Source: a bacterium | Lineage (GTDB): Bacteria > Hydrothermota > Tepidihabitantia > B3-TA06 | Length of the DNA: 37,191 bases | Assembly (NCBI GenBank): GCA_012517375.1 | Contig: JAAYVC010000109.1 | Coordinates: 1 to 37,191, forward strand | Direction: 5' to 3' | In this document: one piece after another, positions 15,927 through 23,983 of the stretch | Numbering within the stretch: position 1 is the stretch's first letter | Layout of the letters: each line of letters begins with the position of its first letter | Notes under the pieces: model-generated | The model's database searches: none | What the model saw: the letters and a program-made list of their open reading frames with translations, nothing else | What the model was told of the DNA's origin: nothing | Position numbers and translations under genes: made by a program

Positions 15927-17248
15927 GCGGTTCCCCAGATCAGTGAAACGATATCCTCAAGAGCGCACGCTCTTGAGCCTTTTACTAGAACCGAAGCGCC
16001 TGGAAGCAGCCTCTTCCTTAGCTCTTCAGCCGCTTCAATTTTATCTGGTATTACCATAACGCCTTCATGCGGAGGATAAAGCTCAGAGTGCGGTCCTGTT
16101 ATGATAACTAGGTCTGCAGTATCCCGGGCCATTTCTATTATCTCTTCATGATACTTGGATGATTCCTTGCCGAGTTCGAGCATTGCGCCTAGGACTGCGA
16201 TTCGGGGCGCAGGGAACAGCGTCAAGAGCCCGAACGCTTCCTTCATTGATACAGGATTAGCATTGTAGCAATCCATGAGGAGATGCATATCGCCTATGTC
16301 TCTTCTTTCGAGTCTCCATTTTTCAGGTTTTACTTCGGAAAGTACGGTCGCCGCCTCTTCAAGGGTTATCTCAAAGCCTCCAACTGCAACCGAGAGTGCA
16401 GCGACAGCGTTTGCAAGATTTGCCGCTCCTAGAAGGGGAAGCCTGAAAGCTTCGCCCATGAACTTGAAAGATGTACCTTCCATTCCATACTTAACTTCTA
16501 CAGGCGTGAATTCAGTATTGTTCTGAACAGCAAATGTACGGGTCTCCATGCCTGCTTGTTGAGCCCTTTTCAGTAGTTCCGGATAATCGCTGTTTAAAAA
16601 CAGCACGCCTTTGTTTCGAGTTACAGCTTCGCCAAGCTCCCATTTTGCTTCCAATACATCCTCAAGGGTTCCAAGTTCTTCCAGATGGCCTGGTCCCACA
16701 TTTGTTATTAAACCATGAGTAGGTTTTGAAATATCGCAGAGCCTGGTTAGTTCGCCTCTTGCACTGATACCGGCCTCAAGTATGGCAATTTCGACTTCTT
16801 CGTCAATCTCCAATATGGACAAGGGAAGACCTATTAGGTTGTTTCGGTTACCTTTGTTCGCAAAGGTCTTATATCTTACGTCGAGCAGAGCCTTCAGAAT
16901 GTTTTTTACCGTTGTCTTGCCGTTAGTTCCGGTAATCACGATTACCGGAATATCCAGGGTTGATCTGTAAGCCTTTGCAATCTCGCCGAGAGCTATCAGA
17001 GTATCCTTGACTGATATAGTTCTCGGCAAACCAACAGGATTTGATACAATACAGCTTATGGCGCCTTTTGCGAAAGCGTCCTCTACAAAGTCGCCGCCGT
17101 CGTAATACGGACCCTTGAGTGCCACAAAGAGCTCTCCCTGCGCCATGGTCCTTGAGTCTGTCGAGACGCCGGTCGGCTTAAGGGTCAAATCCTCAAGGCC
17201 CAGAGGGGTGCCTGAAGTTGCCTTGATTATCTCTTCAAGGGAGAGCAT
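15923..17248 (-). CDS. murF: UDP-MurNAc-tripeptide--D-alanyl-D-alanine ligase
   Basis: Adds D-Ala-D-Ala to complete the UDP-MurNAc-pentapeptide. The P-loop VITGTNGKTT lies at about 104-113, with the family blocks GNRNNLIGLPLS and LLMDCYNANPVSM downstream. ATG 17248 is chosen because AAGGAGG sits 5 bases upstream and the next residues (MLSLEEII) fit the family N-terminus. A reading from 17335 would extend deep into murE. The length is 441 residues. It overlaps the murE stop by 14 bases and mraY by 4. No ddl gene for D-Ala-D-Ala is seen in the window. Confidence 0.96.
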   Translation of the reverse strand: MLSLEEIIKATSGTPLGLEDLTLKPTGVSTDSRTMAQGELFVALKGPYYDGGDFVEDAFAKGAISCIVSNPVGLPRTISVKDTLIALGEIAKAYRSTLDIPVIVITGTNGKTTVKNILKALLDVRYKTFANKGNRNNLIGLPLSILEIDEEVEIAILEAGISARGELTRLCDISKPTHGLITNVGPGHLEELGTLEDVLEAKWELGEAVTRNKGVLFLNSDYPELLKRAQQAGMETRTFAVQNNTEFTPVEVKYGMEGTSFKFMGEAFRLPLLGAANLANAVAALSVAVGGFEITLEEAATVLSEVKPEKWRLERRDIGDMHLLMDCYNANPVSMKEAFGLLTLFPAPRIAVLGAMLELGKESSKYHEEIIEMARDTADLVIITGPHSELYPPHEGVMVIPDKIEAAEELRKRLLPGASVLVKGSRACALEDIVSLIWGTA

Positions 17249-18692
17249 CAACGGCCTCCTTCGCGACTTCCTTGTCGTCGAAGTGAATCTTTTCTGTTCC
17301 GAGAATCTGATAATCTTCATGACCTTTGCCTGCAACGAGAAGCACGTCGTCCTTTTCTAGAAATCTTACCGCTGCGTGTATGGCTTCCCTGCGGTCAACG
17401 ATGACAGTATTGTTATTCCCGTCAACCCCCGCAAGAATCTCTCTGATAATTTCATCAGGATTCTCCGTGCGCGGGTTATCCGACGTGACGAATACGTAAT
17501 CGGAGAGGCCGGAAGCGATTCTGCCCATCATCGGACGCTTTCCCTTATCCCTGTCTCCGCCGCATCCGAAAAGGGTGATAACGCGGCGCGGAGCAAGCTC
17601 TCTGGCAGATTTTATTAGGCGCTCGAGTGCATCCGGTGTGTGGGCGTAGTCCACAAAGATGAAAAAACCCTTGTCGTTCTCAACCTCCTCGAACCTGCCC
17701 GGAACGCATTTAAGAGCTTCAACGCCTATCTTCAATGTTTCTGGTTCGATACCCAGAGTGAGGGCGGCTCCTGATGCAGCGGCAAGATTGCTTATGTTGT
17801 GGCCACCCGGGAGCCCCAGGAAGCAGGGGAGAGCCAGACCTCGATAATGTATTACGGCTGCCGAACCTTTGATGGTCGAGTATTCGAGTTCCACCCACAA
17901 ATCGGCTCCTCTTCCGGAGGTTGAGTAGGAAACTACCCTTTTTCCATTGAGTCTTTCAATAAGCTCAAGACCTGTTTGATCGTCCGCGTTGACTATTGAA
18001 ATACCCTCTTTCTTGATATTGTCAAACAGCTTGAATTTGGCCGCCTTGTAGGAGTTCATGTCTTTGTGAAAGTCAAGATGATCCTGGGTAAGGTTAGTGA
18101 ATACGGCTATATCCACATCAAGCCCCCAGACCCTGTCCAATTCAAGAGAATGCGAAGAAATCTCCATTGCAACCGTGTCGCATCCTTTATCCTTCATCCC
18201 TTTTAGTATATTCCACAAATCAGCGCTTTCCGGAGTAGTATGCGAGAGCTTTTCCCAGCTCTCCCCGTTAAAAAAACCGGTTGTGCCGATGACTCCTGTT
18301 TTTCTGGAGCCGGCTCTTAATATACTCTCCAGAAGATACGTTATTGTAGTTTTTCCGTTGGTTCCAGTAACCCCAATGATAGTCATCTCCCGGTCAGGAT
18401 ATCCTGTAAAACATGCCGAGGCCTCAGCCAGAAACTTGCGGGCATCATTGATTTTAATTCTTGCTTTGAAATCCGGCAAGTCTTCAATTGATTCAGAAGC
18501 GATGGCCGCCGCGCCGCTTGCCGACGCTTCCTTAGCGAAACGGCGGCCATCGGTCCTAAGGCCTGTGATTGCTACGTACAAAGCTCCGTCTTGAACCGTT
18601 CTTGAATCATAACTCACCGACTTCAAATCAAGCTCCTGGCTGCCTTCATAACTTTCGAACCGTACGCGCTTGAGAAGCTCACCTAGCTTCAT
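17235..18692 (-). CDS. murE: UDP-MurNAc-L-Ala-D-Glu--meso-diaminopimelate ligase
   Basis: Adds the third stem-peptide residue. The P-loop GVTGTNGKTT is at 107-116, and DNPRTE begins at 405. The DNPR motif is the known signature of enzymes that select meso-diaminopimelate rather than L-lysine, so the wall is probably of the mDAP type, as in most diderm bacteria. ATG 18692 overlaps the ftsI stop (ATGA) with AAGGAA upstream; an earlier reading from 18803 lies inside ftsI. Its length of 485 is normal. Confidence 0.96.
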   Translation of the reverse strand: MKLGELLKRVRFESYEGSQELDLKSVSYDSRTVQDGALYVAITGLRTDGRRFAKEASASGAAAIASESIEDLPDFKARIKINDARKFLAEASACFTGYPDREMTIIGVTGTNGKTTITYLLESILRAGSRKTGVIGTTGFFNGESWEKLSHTTPESADLWNILKGMKDKGCDTVAMEISSHSLELDRVWGLDVDIAVFTNLTQDHLDFHKDMNSYKAAKFKLFDNIKKEGISIVNADDQTGLELIERLNGKRVVSYSTSGRGADLWVELEYSTIKGSAAVIHYRGLALPCFLGLPGGHNISNLAAASGAALTLGIEPETLKIGVEALKCVPGRFEEVENDKGFFIFVDYAHTPDALERLIKSARELAPRRVITLFGCGGDRDKGKRPMMGRIASGLSDYVFVTSDNPRTENPDEIIREILAGVDGNNNTVIVDRREAIHAAVRFLEKDDVLLVAGKGHEDYQILGTEKIHFDDKEVAKEAVDALP

Positions 18693-20416
18693 TGTGCAGT
18701 TCCTTCGCTTGCCGCAAGCGATTGCTGGTCTTCGAGAGCTTTTATCCGTATGTCCTGATATTTCGGGAGTCTCAAGGTGCGCTCCATAATATTCTTGAAA
18801 CAAGGAGCGGCAATCTCTCCTGCGAAGCGACCCAGCGCGGGTTCGTCAATGACTACGACCGCAAGAAGCTTGGGTTCTTTTCTTGGAAGAAATCCTGCGA
18901 ATGAAGCGGTGCTCAAAGTCGCAGAATAGCCCACGCCCGGGACCGATTTCTCCGCGGTGCCTGTCTTGCCGCAAATCTCAATCCCTTTTATCCTGGCGGA
19001 AGTTCCCGTTCCCTCATCAACGACTTTCTCGAGAATCTCTGCAATCTGCTCAGTGGTTTCTTTCGAGAACACCCTGCGAAGCACGTTATCCTTGCTTTGA
19101 AATACAATCCTTTCATCTTGTTCAATCTTCTTTATAAGTCTCGGAGCGTGAAAGACGCCGCCTGAAGCGAATGTAGAGTATATAGCCGCAAGCTGCAGCG
19201 TAGTCAGGGAAAGACCCTGTCCGAATGCGTTGTTGGTCAGACGCAGCTCGGTCATCTTGGATGCAGGATCGAGTTTGCCGCTGGCTTCTCCAGGCAGACC
19301 TATACCTGTAGGAATGCCGACACCCAAAAGCCTTGAGACCTCGTAAAATCTTGTCGTGCCGCACCTGAGCGCCAGTTTGGCAGTACCGATATTGCTCGAT
19401 AGAAAAAACACCTCGTCAAAGGTAAAACCCGCTCTTCCGTGAATATCGGAGATTTTTCTGCCTTGAACTATTACGCCGTCTCCCGTAGGTATATACTCGC
19501 TTCTTTTCGCCAGGCCGTCCTCAATACATATTGCGGCTACTACGGGCTTATAAACAGAACCGGGTTCAAATTCGTCGGTTACAACGCCTACATTCCAGAG
19601 TTCCTTGGGGTAGCTTGCGAATCGTTGCGCAGAGAAGTCGGGATAATCAACCATCGCAAGAATCTCTCCGTTCCGGGGGTCCATTACCACGCAGTATCCG
19701 CGCCTTGCCTTGAACGAATCGCATGCAGATTTAAGTTCTTCGTAGGCGATGCTTTGAATGTCCAGGTCGATTGTCAAGGTCACGTCCGCGCCGTTCACGG
19801 ATTCCTTAAGAGGGTATGCCGTCGTGGGGTGTTCTCTTCCGAGGGCGTCCCGCTGATACGTGGCCCATCCCAGTTCTCCGGCAAGGACGGAGTCCATCGC
19901 GAATTCAATACCTGCAAGTCCTTTATGCTCTCCTCCCACAAAGCCTACTATACTTCCAGTAGCTTCTCCCCACGGATATATCCGCCGGGCTTCCTCCTCG
20001 ATGTTAATCGCATTCAGTAACCCTTCGCTTTCGAGCTCTGCCTTAAGTTTGCATGATTTCTCGAAGTCGCATTTTCGGGCAAGCCAGAAGAAGCTTTTAC
20101 GGGTTCTTAGATTCCTTTCGATGATGGTTGAAGAACCTATGCCGTATTTCGAAAGGATTTTTGCCGCCTTTGGTATATCAGCGACATATTGAGGAAGCGC
20201 ATACACTGAAGCTGCCTTTTCGTCTGTAACCAGTGGTACGCCGTTACGGTCGAATATCTTTCCCCTTTGCGGAAGAAGCTCTATGTGTTCCTCGTGCTGC
20301 GCTCTTGCTCGTTCAGCGAATTTTGGTCCAAGAATTATCTGCATATAGAAGGCGTATCCGAGAACGCCTAGCGCAAGAAAGCAAAGCACGCCTGCTGTAA
20401 ATTTAACGCGGCCCAT
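18689..20416 (-). CDS. ftsI: Septal penicillin-binding protein (FtsI/PBP3-type transpeptidase)
   Basis: The membrane-anchored transpeptidase that cross-links septal peptidoglycan. A single transmembrane helix (about 8-30) is followed by the dimerisation domain with the RGKIFDRNGVPL motif (51-62). The transpeptidase domain has all three active-site motifs: SVYK with catalytic Ser287, SSN (340-342) and KTG (484-486). No PASTA domain follows. ATG 20416 is chosen because it overlaps the upstream ftsL-like gene by 14 bases and leaves a normal short cytoplasmic start; the length is then 575. Its partner SEDS protein FtsW is encoded five genes downstream. Confidence 0.94.
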   Translation of the reverse strand: MGRVKFTAGVLCFLALGVLGYAFYMQIILGPKFAERARAQHEEHIELLPQRGKIFDRNGVPLVTDEKAASVYALPQYVADIPKAAKILSKYGIGSSTIIERNLRTRKSFFWLARKCDFEKSCKLKAELESEGLLNAINIEEEARRIYPWGEATGSIVGFVGGEHKGLAGIEFAMDSVLAGELGWATYQRDALGREHPTTAYPLKESVNGADVTLTIDLDIQSIAYEELKSACDSFKARRGYCVVMDPRNGEILAMVDYPDFSAQRFASYPKELWNVGVVTDEFEPGSVYKPVVAAICIEDGLAKRSEYIPTGDGVIVQGRKISDIHGRAGFTFDEVFFLSSNIGTAKLALRCGTTRFYEVSRLLGVGIPTGIGLPGEASGKLDPASKMTELRLTNNAFGQGLSLTTLQLAAIYSTFASGGVFHAPRLIKKIEQDERIVFQSKDNVLRRVFSKETTEQIAEILEKVVDEGTGTSARIKGIEICGKTGTAEKSVPGVGYSATLSTASFAGFLPRKEPKLLAVVVIDEPALGRFAGEIAAPCFKNIMERTLRLPKYQDIRIKALEDQQSLAASEGTAQ

Positions 20417-20645
20417 CGGCTTCCCAGGCGTAGTAAAGTCCGAGCGTTCTTGCGCGCGGCTCAAGATTGGTGACCAGAAGCTCCCTTGATAAAGCAATTT
20501 GCTCACGCTCAAGCCTTTCTTCTAGTATGCCTGAACGACGCTCAAGATCGGTCACCTTTTCGGCAAGATTGTTGTTGGTAAAACGCATCCATACATAACC
20601 TAGCATCAGTACTACGAATACCAGAACGAATAATATCTTTTTCAT
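20403..20645 (-). CDS. ftsL: FtsL-like small bitopic division protein
   Basis: An 80-residue protein with one transmembrane helix (about 4-22) and then a heptad-patterned, charged coiled coil (about 27-58). That is the architecture of FtsL/DivIC proteins, which bridge FtsQ, FtsB and FtsW-FtsI at the septum. The position between rsmH and ftsI is the standard ftsL position. ATG 20645 overlaps the rsmH stop (ATGA). FtsL sequences diverge strongly, so the call rests mainly on architecture and location. Confidence 0.85.
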   Translation of the reverse strand: MKKILFVLVFVVLMLGYVWMRFTNNNLAEKVTDLERRSGILEERLEREQIALSRELLVTNLEPRARTLGLYYAWEADGPR

Positions 20646-21514
20646 ATTTTTTCAATTATCCTTAATCTTGCACTGCGTGAAGCGGGATTGCGAGCCTGCT
20701 CCTCGCGAGATGCAACTATCGGTTTGGAATTAACTTTTCTATAAGTGCCTTGAGACTGGGCTTCCTTGTATATCTTTTTGACGATTCTTGCCTCAAGGGA
20801 GTGATAGTCGATTACGGCAACCCTGCCGCGAGGCGCAAGATGCGCTACAGCCGAATGCAATCCTTTTTCAAGGTTTGAAAGTTCGTCATTTACCGCTATC
20901 CTTAAAGCCTGAAACACCCTCATGGCTGTTTTGCGGAGTCTGTTTTCGCCGACCACCTCCCTCAACATCTCGCGAAGATCTGCAGCCGTCTTGATACTGT
21001 GCCTTTTCCGGGATACTTCATCCGCTATCCTTCTTGCGAAGGGTTCCTCCCCGTAATCCCTGAATATCTTTTCCAGGACATCTCTCTTTTCTTTCCTTAT
21101 AATATCCAGAGCGGTAGGCCCGGAAGCCTGCGTATCGAATCTCATGTCGAGTTTTCCTTCACCCTGGTAGCTGAAGCCGCGATCAGGGCTCCTGACCTGA
21201 TGCCAGGAGAGTCCGAGATCGAACACGACTCCATCCACTTCCTTAATTCCCTCCGCACTAAGAACCTCGTCCATAAACTTGAAGTTCTTATTGTGGAGGG
21301 AAAGCCGCTCGGCAAAGCACGCCAGTTTACGGCCTGCGTGGGCGAGGGCTTCCCCATCCATGTCCAGTGCGATGAGCATTCCTGCTCCCTTCTGCAGTAG
21401 CGCCTCTGCGTGTCCGCCTCCCCCCAGGGTTGCGTCCACGTACACTCCTTTTGGAGTCGGCGAAAGCGCCGTCACTATCTCCTCAAGCAAGACAGTCTTG
21501 TGAAATTCATCCAC
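20642..21514 (-). CDS. rsmH: 16S rRNA (cytosine-1402-N4)-methyltransferase
   Basis: The SAM-dependent enzyme (MraW) that methylates C1402 in the decoding centre of 16S rRNA. The SAM-binding motif DATLGGGGHAEALL (about 28-41) and the HKTVLLEE start are typical, as are FDLGLSWHQ and VIDYHSLEARIVK. Its length of 290 is normal. The start is GTG 21514, overlapping the STAS-gene stop by 8 bases. It is the standard early dcw-cluster gene that normally follows mraZ directly; here one extra gene separates them. Confidence 0.96.
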   Translation of the reverse strand: MDEFHKTVLLEEIVTALSPTPKGVYVDATLGGGGHAEALLQKGAGMLIALDMDGEALAHAGRKLACFAERLSLHNKNFKFMDEVLSAEGIKEVDGVVFDLGLSWHQVRSPDRGFSYQGEGKLDMRFDTQASGPTALDIIRKEKRDVLEKIFRDYGEEPFARRIADEVSRKRHSIKTAADLREMLREVVGENRLRKTAMRVFQALRIAVNDELSNLEKGLHSAVAHLAPRGRVAVIDYHSLEARIVKKIYKEAQSQGTYRKVNSKPIVASREEQARNPASRSARLRIIEKI

Positions 21515-21869
21515 CGATACTCTTCAGGACGCTCATTCTTGCGATACTCTTAAGGGCGGCCTGCTTTGAAGGATAGATATCGAATGGATGAAATCCGTAA
21601 AGACTGAAGAGCGAGTTGACATAATCCGAAACATTAATGAGCTTTATATCTCCGCCGCGTTCGTTGAATCGGCGCTTGAAATTAATAAGTTCTGGAATGA
21701 GATTGGTTTGTATATGTTCGCATCCGGCCAGGTTCATAACAACGCTGAGTTCATTTGCAGCCAAAAGACCCGTAAAAAGAGCCTCAAGTTCCTCGAAGTC
21801 TTCTTCAGTGACCTCGCCGGAAAGATTTACGAAGGGCACGCCTTCGGTACGTTTAAGTATAGTTTTCAT
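21507..21869 (-). CDS. STAS-domain protein inside the dcw operon
   Basis: A 120-residue single-domain protein. The order of strands and helices, VPFVNLSGEV then SVVMNLAGCEHI then NERGGDIKLINVSDYVNSLF, matches the STAS fold of anti-sigma-factor antagonists such as SpoIIAA and RsbV. In those proteins a Ser in a DSxG loop is phosphorylated by a kinase. Here the aligned loop is QTNL (54-57), so the Asp and Gly are lost and the Ser is replaced by Thr55. It could still be phosphorylated or be a degenerate scaffold. It overlaps mraZ by 4 bases and rsmH by 8, so it is a true operon member. No partner kinase or sigma factor lies in the window. Confidence 0.75.
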   Translation of the reverse strand: MKTILKRTEGVPFVNLSGEVTEEDFEELEALFTGLLAANELSVVMNLAGCEHIQTNLIPELINFKRRFNERGGDIKLINVSDYVNSLFSLYGFHPFDIYPSKQAALKSIARMSVLKSIGG

Positions 21870-22330
21870 GGGTTTCTCCCTTGAGAAAGGTACTTTTCAA
21901 GGTTTTCGGAATCCTCCTCCTGACTCTGTTCGGATTCTGAGTCGAACCGGACGAACGTCTCAGGATTCCATATCTCAAAATGACTTATGGCTCCACTGAT
22001 CACGACTTCCGCCTCAACAGAGGCGTATTCGATTAAATGACGGGGAAGCATGATGCGGCCCTGGGAGTCGAGCTCCACCTCTGCGGCAGCAGCTGCCCGG
22101 CGCCGCATGAAGCGTCTGGTTTCTTTCTTGTGTCTCGGGATAGCTAGAAGCACCTCATCCTCATATCCCTCCCACTCCGACAGGGGATGAACCTCTATCT
22201 CGCCGTCATAGCCTTTAGTGAGAACCAGGGTGCGCTGGTTCGCGGCGTCAAGTGCCCGGCGGAACTGGGCGGGTATGGCTACCCGGCCCTTATGGTCTAC
22301 CGAATACCTGAACTGTCCACGAAATCGCAT
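21866..22330 (-). CDS. mraZ: Transcriptional regulator / division protein MraZ
   Basis: The first gene of the dcw cluster. MraZ is an AbrB-like DNA-binding protein that represses its own operon in characterised bacteria. The 154-residue protein holds two SpoVT/AbrB-type repeats: RGQFRYSVDHKGRVAIPAQF (about 3-22) and a second with ELDSQGRIMLPRHL, each with the D-x-x-G-R-(V/I)-x-(I/L)-P signature. ATG 22330 is chosen because the family begins M-F-x-G; an in-frame ATG at 22351 would add seven residues and start only about 4 bases after the predicted transcription start. The C-terminal tail is acidic (Glu/Ser/Gln). It overlaps the STAS gene (ATGA). Confidence 0.93.
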   Translation of the reverse strand: MRFRGQFRYSVDHKGRVAIPAQFRRALDAANQRTLVLTKGYDGEIEVHPLSEWEGYEDEVLLAIPRHKKETRRFMRRRAAAAAEVELDSQGRIMLPRHLIEYASVEAEVVISGAISHFEIWNPETFVRFDSESEQSQEEDSENLEKYLSQGRNP

Positions 22331-22335
22331 TTCTG

Positions 22336-22360
22336 CCCCACGAATCACCATTCATAACCA
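22336..22360 (-). promoter_or_regulatory. Candidate MraZ operator: three TGG boxes at 10-bp spacing
   Basis: Reading the minus strand, TGGTT (22360), TGGTG (22350) and TGGGG (22340) recur exactly every 10 bases with 5-base gaps. E. coli MraZ is known to bind TGGGN repeats separated by 5 bases. The boxes lie between the -10 box and the mraZ start, so bound MraZ would block transcription. A further TGGGG is in the promoter spacer (about 22381). Confidence 0.7.
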
Positions 22361-22361
22361 C

Positions 22362-22389
22362 ATTGTATGCATTTTTCCCCACTTGTCAA
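22362..22389 (-). promoter_or_regulatory. dcw operon promoter (mraZ)
   Basis: TTGACA (22389-22384), 16-bp spacer, TACAAT (22367-22362); the predicted +1 is about 22355. It is the only strong promoter seen upstream of the 18-kb run of minus-strand division genes. Confidence 0.8.
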
Positions 22390-22429
22390 GCCCCCTAAAT
22401 CCAATTCGGACTCAATTCAAAAATCAACC

Positions 22430-22885
22430 TAAGTCCCGCAATTGCTTTTACTTGCATCTAAATTGACGATTTTCTCAATTTTCCGTATGTGTTCGTGCAT
22501 TCGTGAATTGTAAAGTTTTCCACATTTTGGGGTCGAAAAAAGAGGCTTTCCCACCGGTGAGTTAAAGGGAAAAAGTTGTGTGTTGAAGATTGCAAATACC
22601 CCTTCCCTTGATGGGAAGGGGTATTCTCCGGGAGGAGAATTGGGGTAAGGTGAAGTAGCCTCCCGGGGAGACATGGCTGAATTTCATTCCGCAAGGGTCG
22701 AACGAAGTTCGACAGACGCTCATCTAGAGCGTACACCTCCACCCAGCCTCCCCCATCAAGGGAAAGGAGAGGGGTATTCTGCATCGTTCAATCTTGGAAA
22801 AAAAACTTAGATAAGGGACCGACCTCAGCGTGCCCCTTGGGATAAGGCTTTATCCCATAGGGTATTAGGTCGGCACGATATTTAA
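22430..22885. repeat. Non-coding, hairpin-rich spacer between ispG and mraZ
   Basis: No credible gene is seen in 22390-22936. Instead there are several inverted repeats: AATACCCCTTCCC (22595-22607) with its perfect complement at 22613-22625; GTCGAAC (22697-22703) with GTTCGAC (22707-22713); ACGCTC (22716-22721) with GAGCGT (22727-22732); and GGGATAA with TTATCCC at about 22838-22855 inside an outer CCGACCT/AGGTCGG pair. CCCTTGATGGGAAGG-like text occurs twice in opposite orientation. It resembles dispersed intergenic repeat DNA. Confidence 0.6.
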
Positions 22886-22891
22886 AAGTTC

Positions 22892-22917
22892 GGGCGCACC
22901 TGAAGGTACGCCCCTAC
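22892..22917 (-). repeat. Dispersed palindrome, copy C (after ispG)
   Basis: GGGCGCACCT, loop GA, AGGTACGCCC, then CTAC, as read on the plus strand. Same family as the copies at 28090-28115 and 28661-28686. It lies 20 bases after the ispG stop and is followed on the minus strand by GAACTTTT, so it may also end the ispG transcript. Confidence 0.7.
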
Positions 22918-22936
22918 GTAAAGATACCCAAAAACC

Positions 22937-23983
22937 TCAAAAATCCTTCTCAATCAACTCGATAAGGCTGTTCACCAACCTATCCTCGGTCACCGTCTTC
23001 ACTATCTCGCCCTTTCTGAAGATGACGCCCTTGCCCTTTCCGCCCGCAATGCCGTAATCGGCCTCTCTTGCCTCGCCCGGGCCGTTGACCACGCAGCCCA
23101 TAACGGCGACCGTTAACGGCCTCTCCACTCGAGCAAGTCTTGTTTTTACCTCTTTTACCAATCTCGAAAGCTCTATCTCAGTTCTTCCGCAGCCCGGGCA
23201 TGCGATTAGCTTGACCCCTTTCTTCTTCCTCAATCCAAGGCTGTCCAGAAGTTCCCAACATGCTGTAACTTCCTGGACAACCGTTCCGGTTAAGGATATC
23301 CTTATTGTGTCTCCAATTCCCTCAAGCAGTAATGGAGCCATTGCCGCTACCGACCGTATTGCTCCCTCGAAAGGCAGGCCAGCCTCTGTTACGCCAAGAT
23401 GCAAGGGATAGGGGAAGTTCCGTCTCATCACCCGGTAAACGTCGATGGTCGTTCTCGCATCCGAAGACTTTGCCGAGAGCACAAGATCCGAAAACCCAAA
23501 ATCCTCAAACATCTTTACTGAATTCGAAAGCGCTGCAATTATCGCTTCCGTCGTCGGATGCTTGAATCTTCTCAGAATTCCTTGAGGCAAGGAGCCTGAA
23601 TTTACGCCTATTCTTATGGGAATTCCCCTCTCACCTGCTCTGTCCGCAATCTCCCTTAGTTCTTTTTTTGAGGAGATATTTCCTGGGTTTATCCTCAATT
23701 TGTGCGTTCCCGCCTCGATTGCCCCAAGTGCAAGTTTAGGGTTATAATGCACATCGGCAATGAGAGGGAGAGGGGAGGTCTTCAGCGCTCTCTTGAAGCT
23801 TAAAAGAGCCTCTTCGTCCGGCACTGCTACCCTTACAAGCTCAGCGCCAGCAGCTTTTGCTCGTCCGATCTCGGCAAGCACCAGCTTGACATCCCTTGTA
23901 TCTCGCTTAGTCATCGTCTGCACGGCAATAGGAAAACTTTTCCCTATTCCCAAGCCTCCGACCATTACGTACTTGCGCTTCAT
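22937..23983 (-). CDS. ispG: 4-hydroxy-3-methylbut-2-enyl diphosphate synthase (flavodoxin/ferredoxin)
   Basis: The penultimate enzyme of the MEP isoprenoid pathway, which feeds undecaprenyl carrier synthesis. It reduces MEcPP to HMBPP with a [4Fe-4S] cluster. The cluster ligands are Cys262, Cys265 and Cys297, in ACPGCGRTE and VMGCVVNGPGEA, with the conserved Glu304. The TIM-barrel part holds LIADVHYNPKLAL and LRINPGN. Its length of 348 is the short bacterial form without the plant insert. ATG 23983 overlaps the murA stop (ATGA), so the two are translated together. Confidence 0.97.
   Translation of the reverse strand: MKRKYVMVGGLGIGKSFPIAVQTMTKRDTRDVKLVLAEIGRAKAAGAELVRVAVPDEEALLSFKRALKTSPLPLIADVHYNPKLALGAIEAGTHKLRINPGNISSKKELREIADRAGERGIPIRIGVNSGSLPQGILRRFKHPTTEAIIAALSNSVKMFEDFGFSDLVLSAKSSDARTTIDVYRVMRRNFPYPLHLGVTEAGLPFEGAIRSVAAMAPLLLEGIGDTIRISLTGTVVQEVTACWELLDSLGLRKKKGVKLIACPGCGRTEIELSRLVKEVKTRLARVERPLTVAVMGCVVNGPGEAREADYGIAGGKGKGVIFRKGEIVKTVTEDRLVNSLIELIEKDF

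Noticed and set aside
22331-22351. Longer mraZ start at ATG 22351
   Set aside because: It would begin about 4 bases after the predicted transcription start and add residues absent from the family; ATG 22330 gives the standard N-terminus.
22458-22784. Minus-strand ORF of 108 codons in the ispG-mraZ spacer
   Set aside because: It reads straight through several inverted repeats, has a composition set by those repeats (LSLDGGGW-like text) and has no ribosome site.
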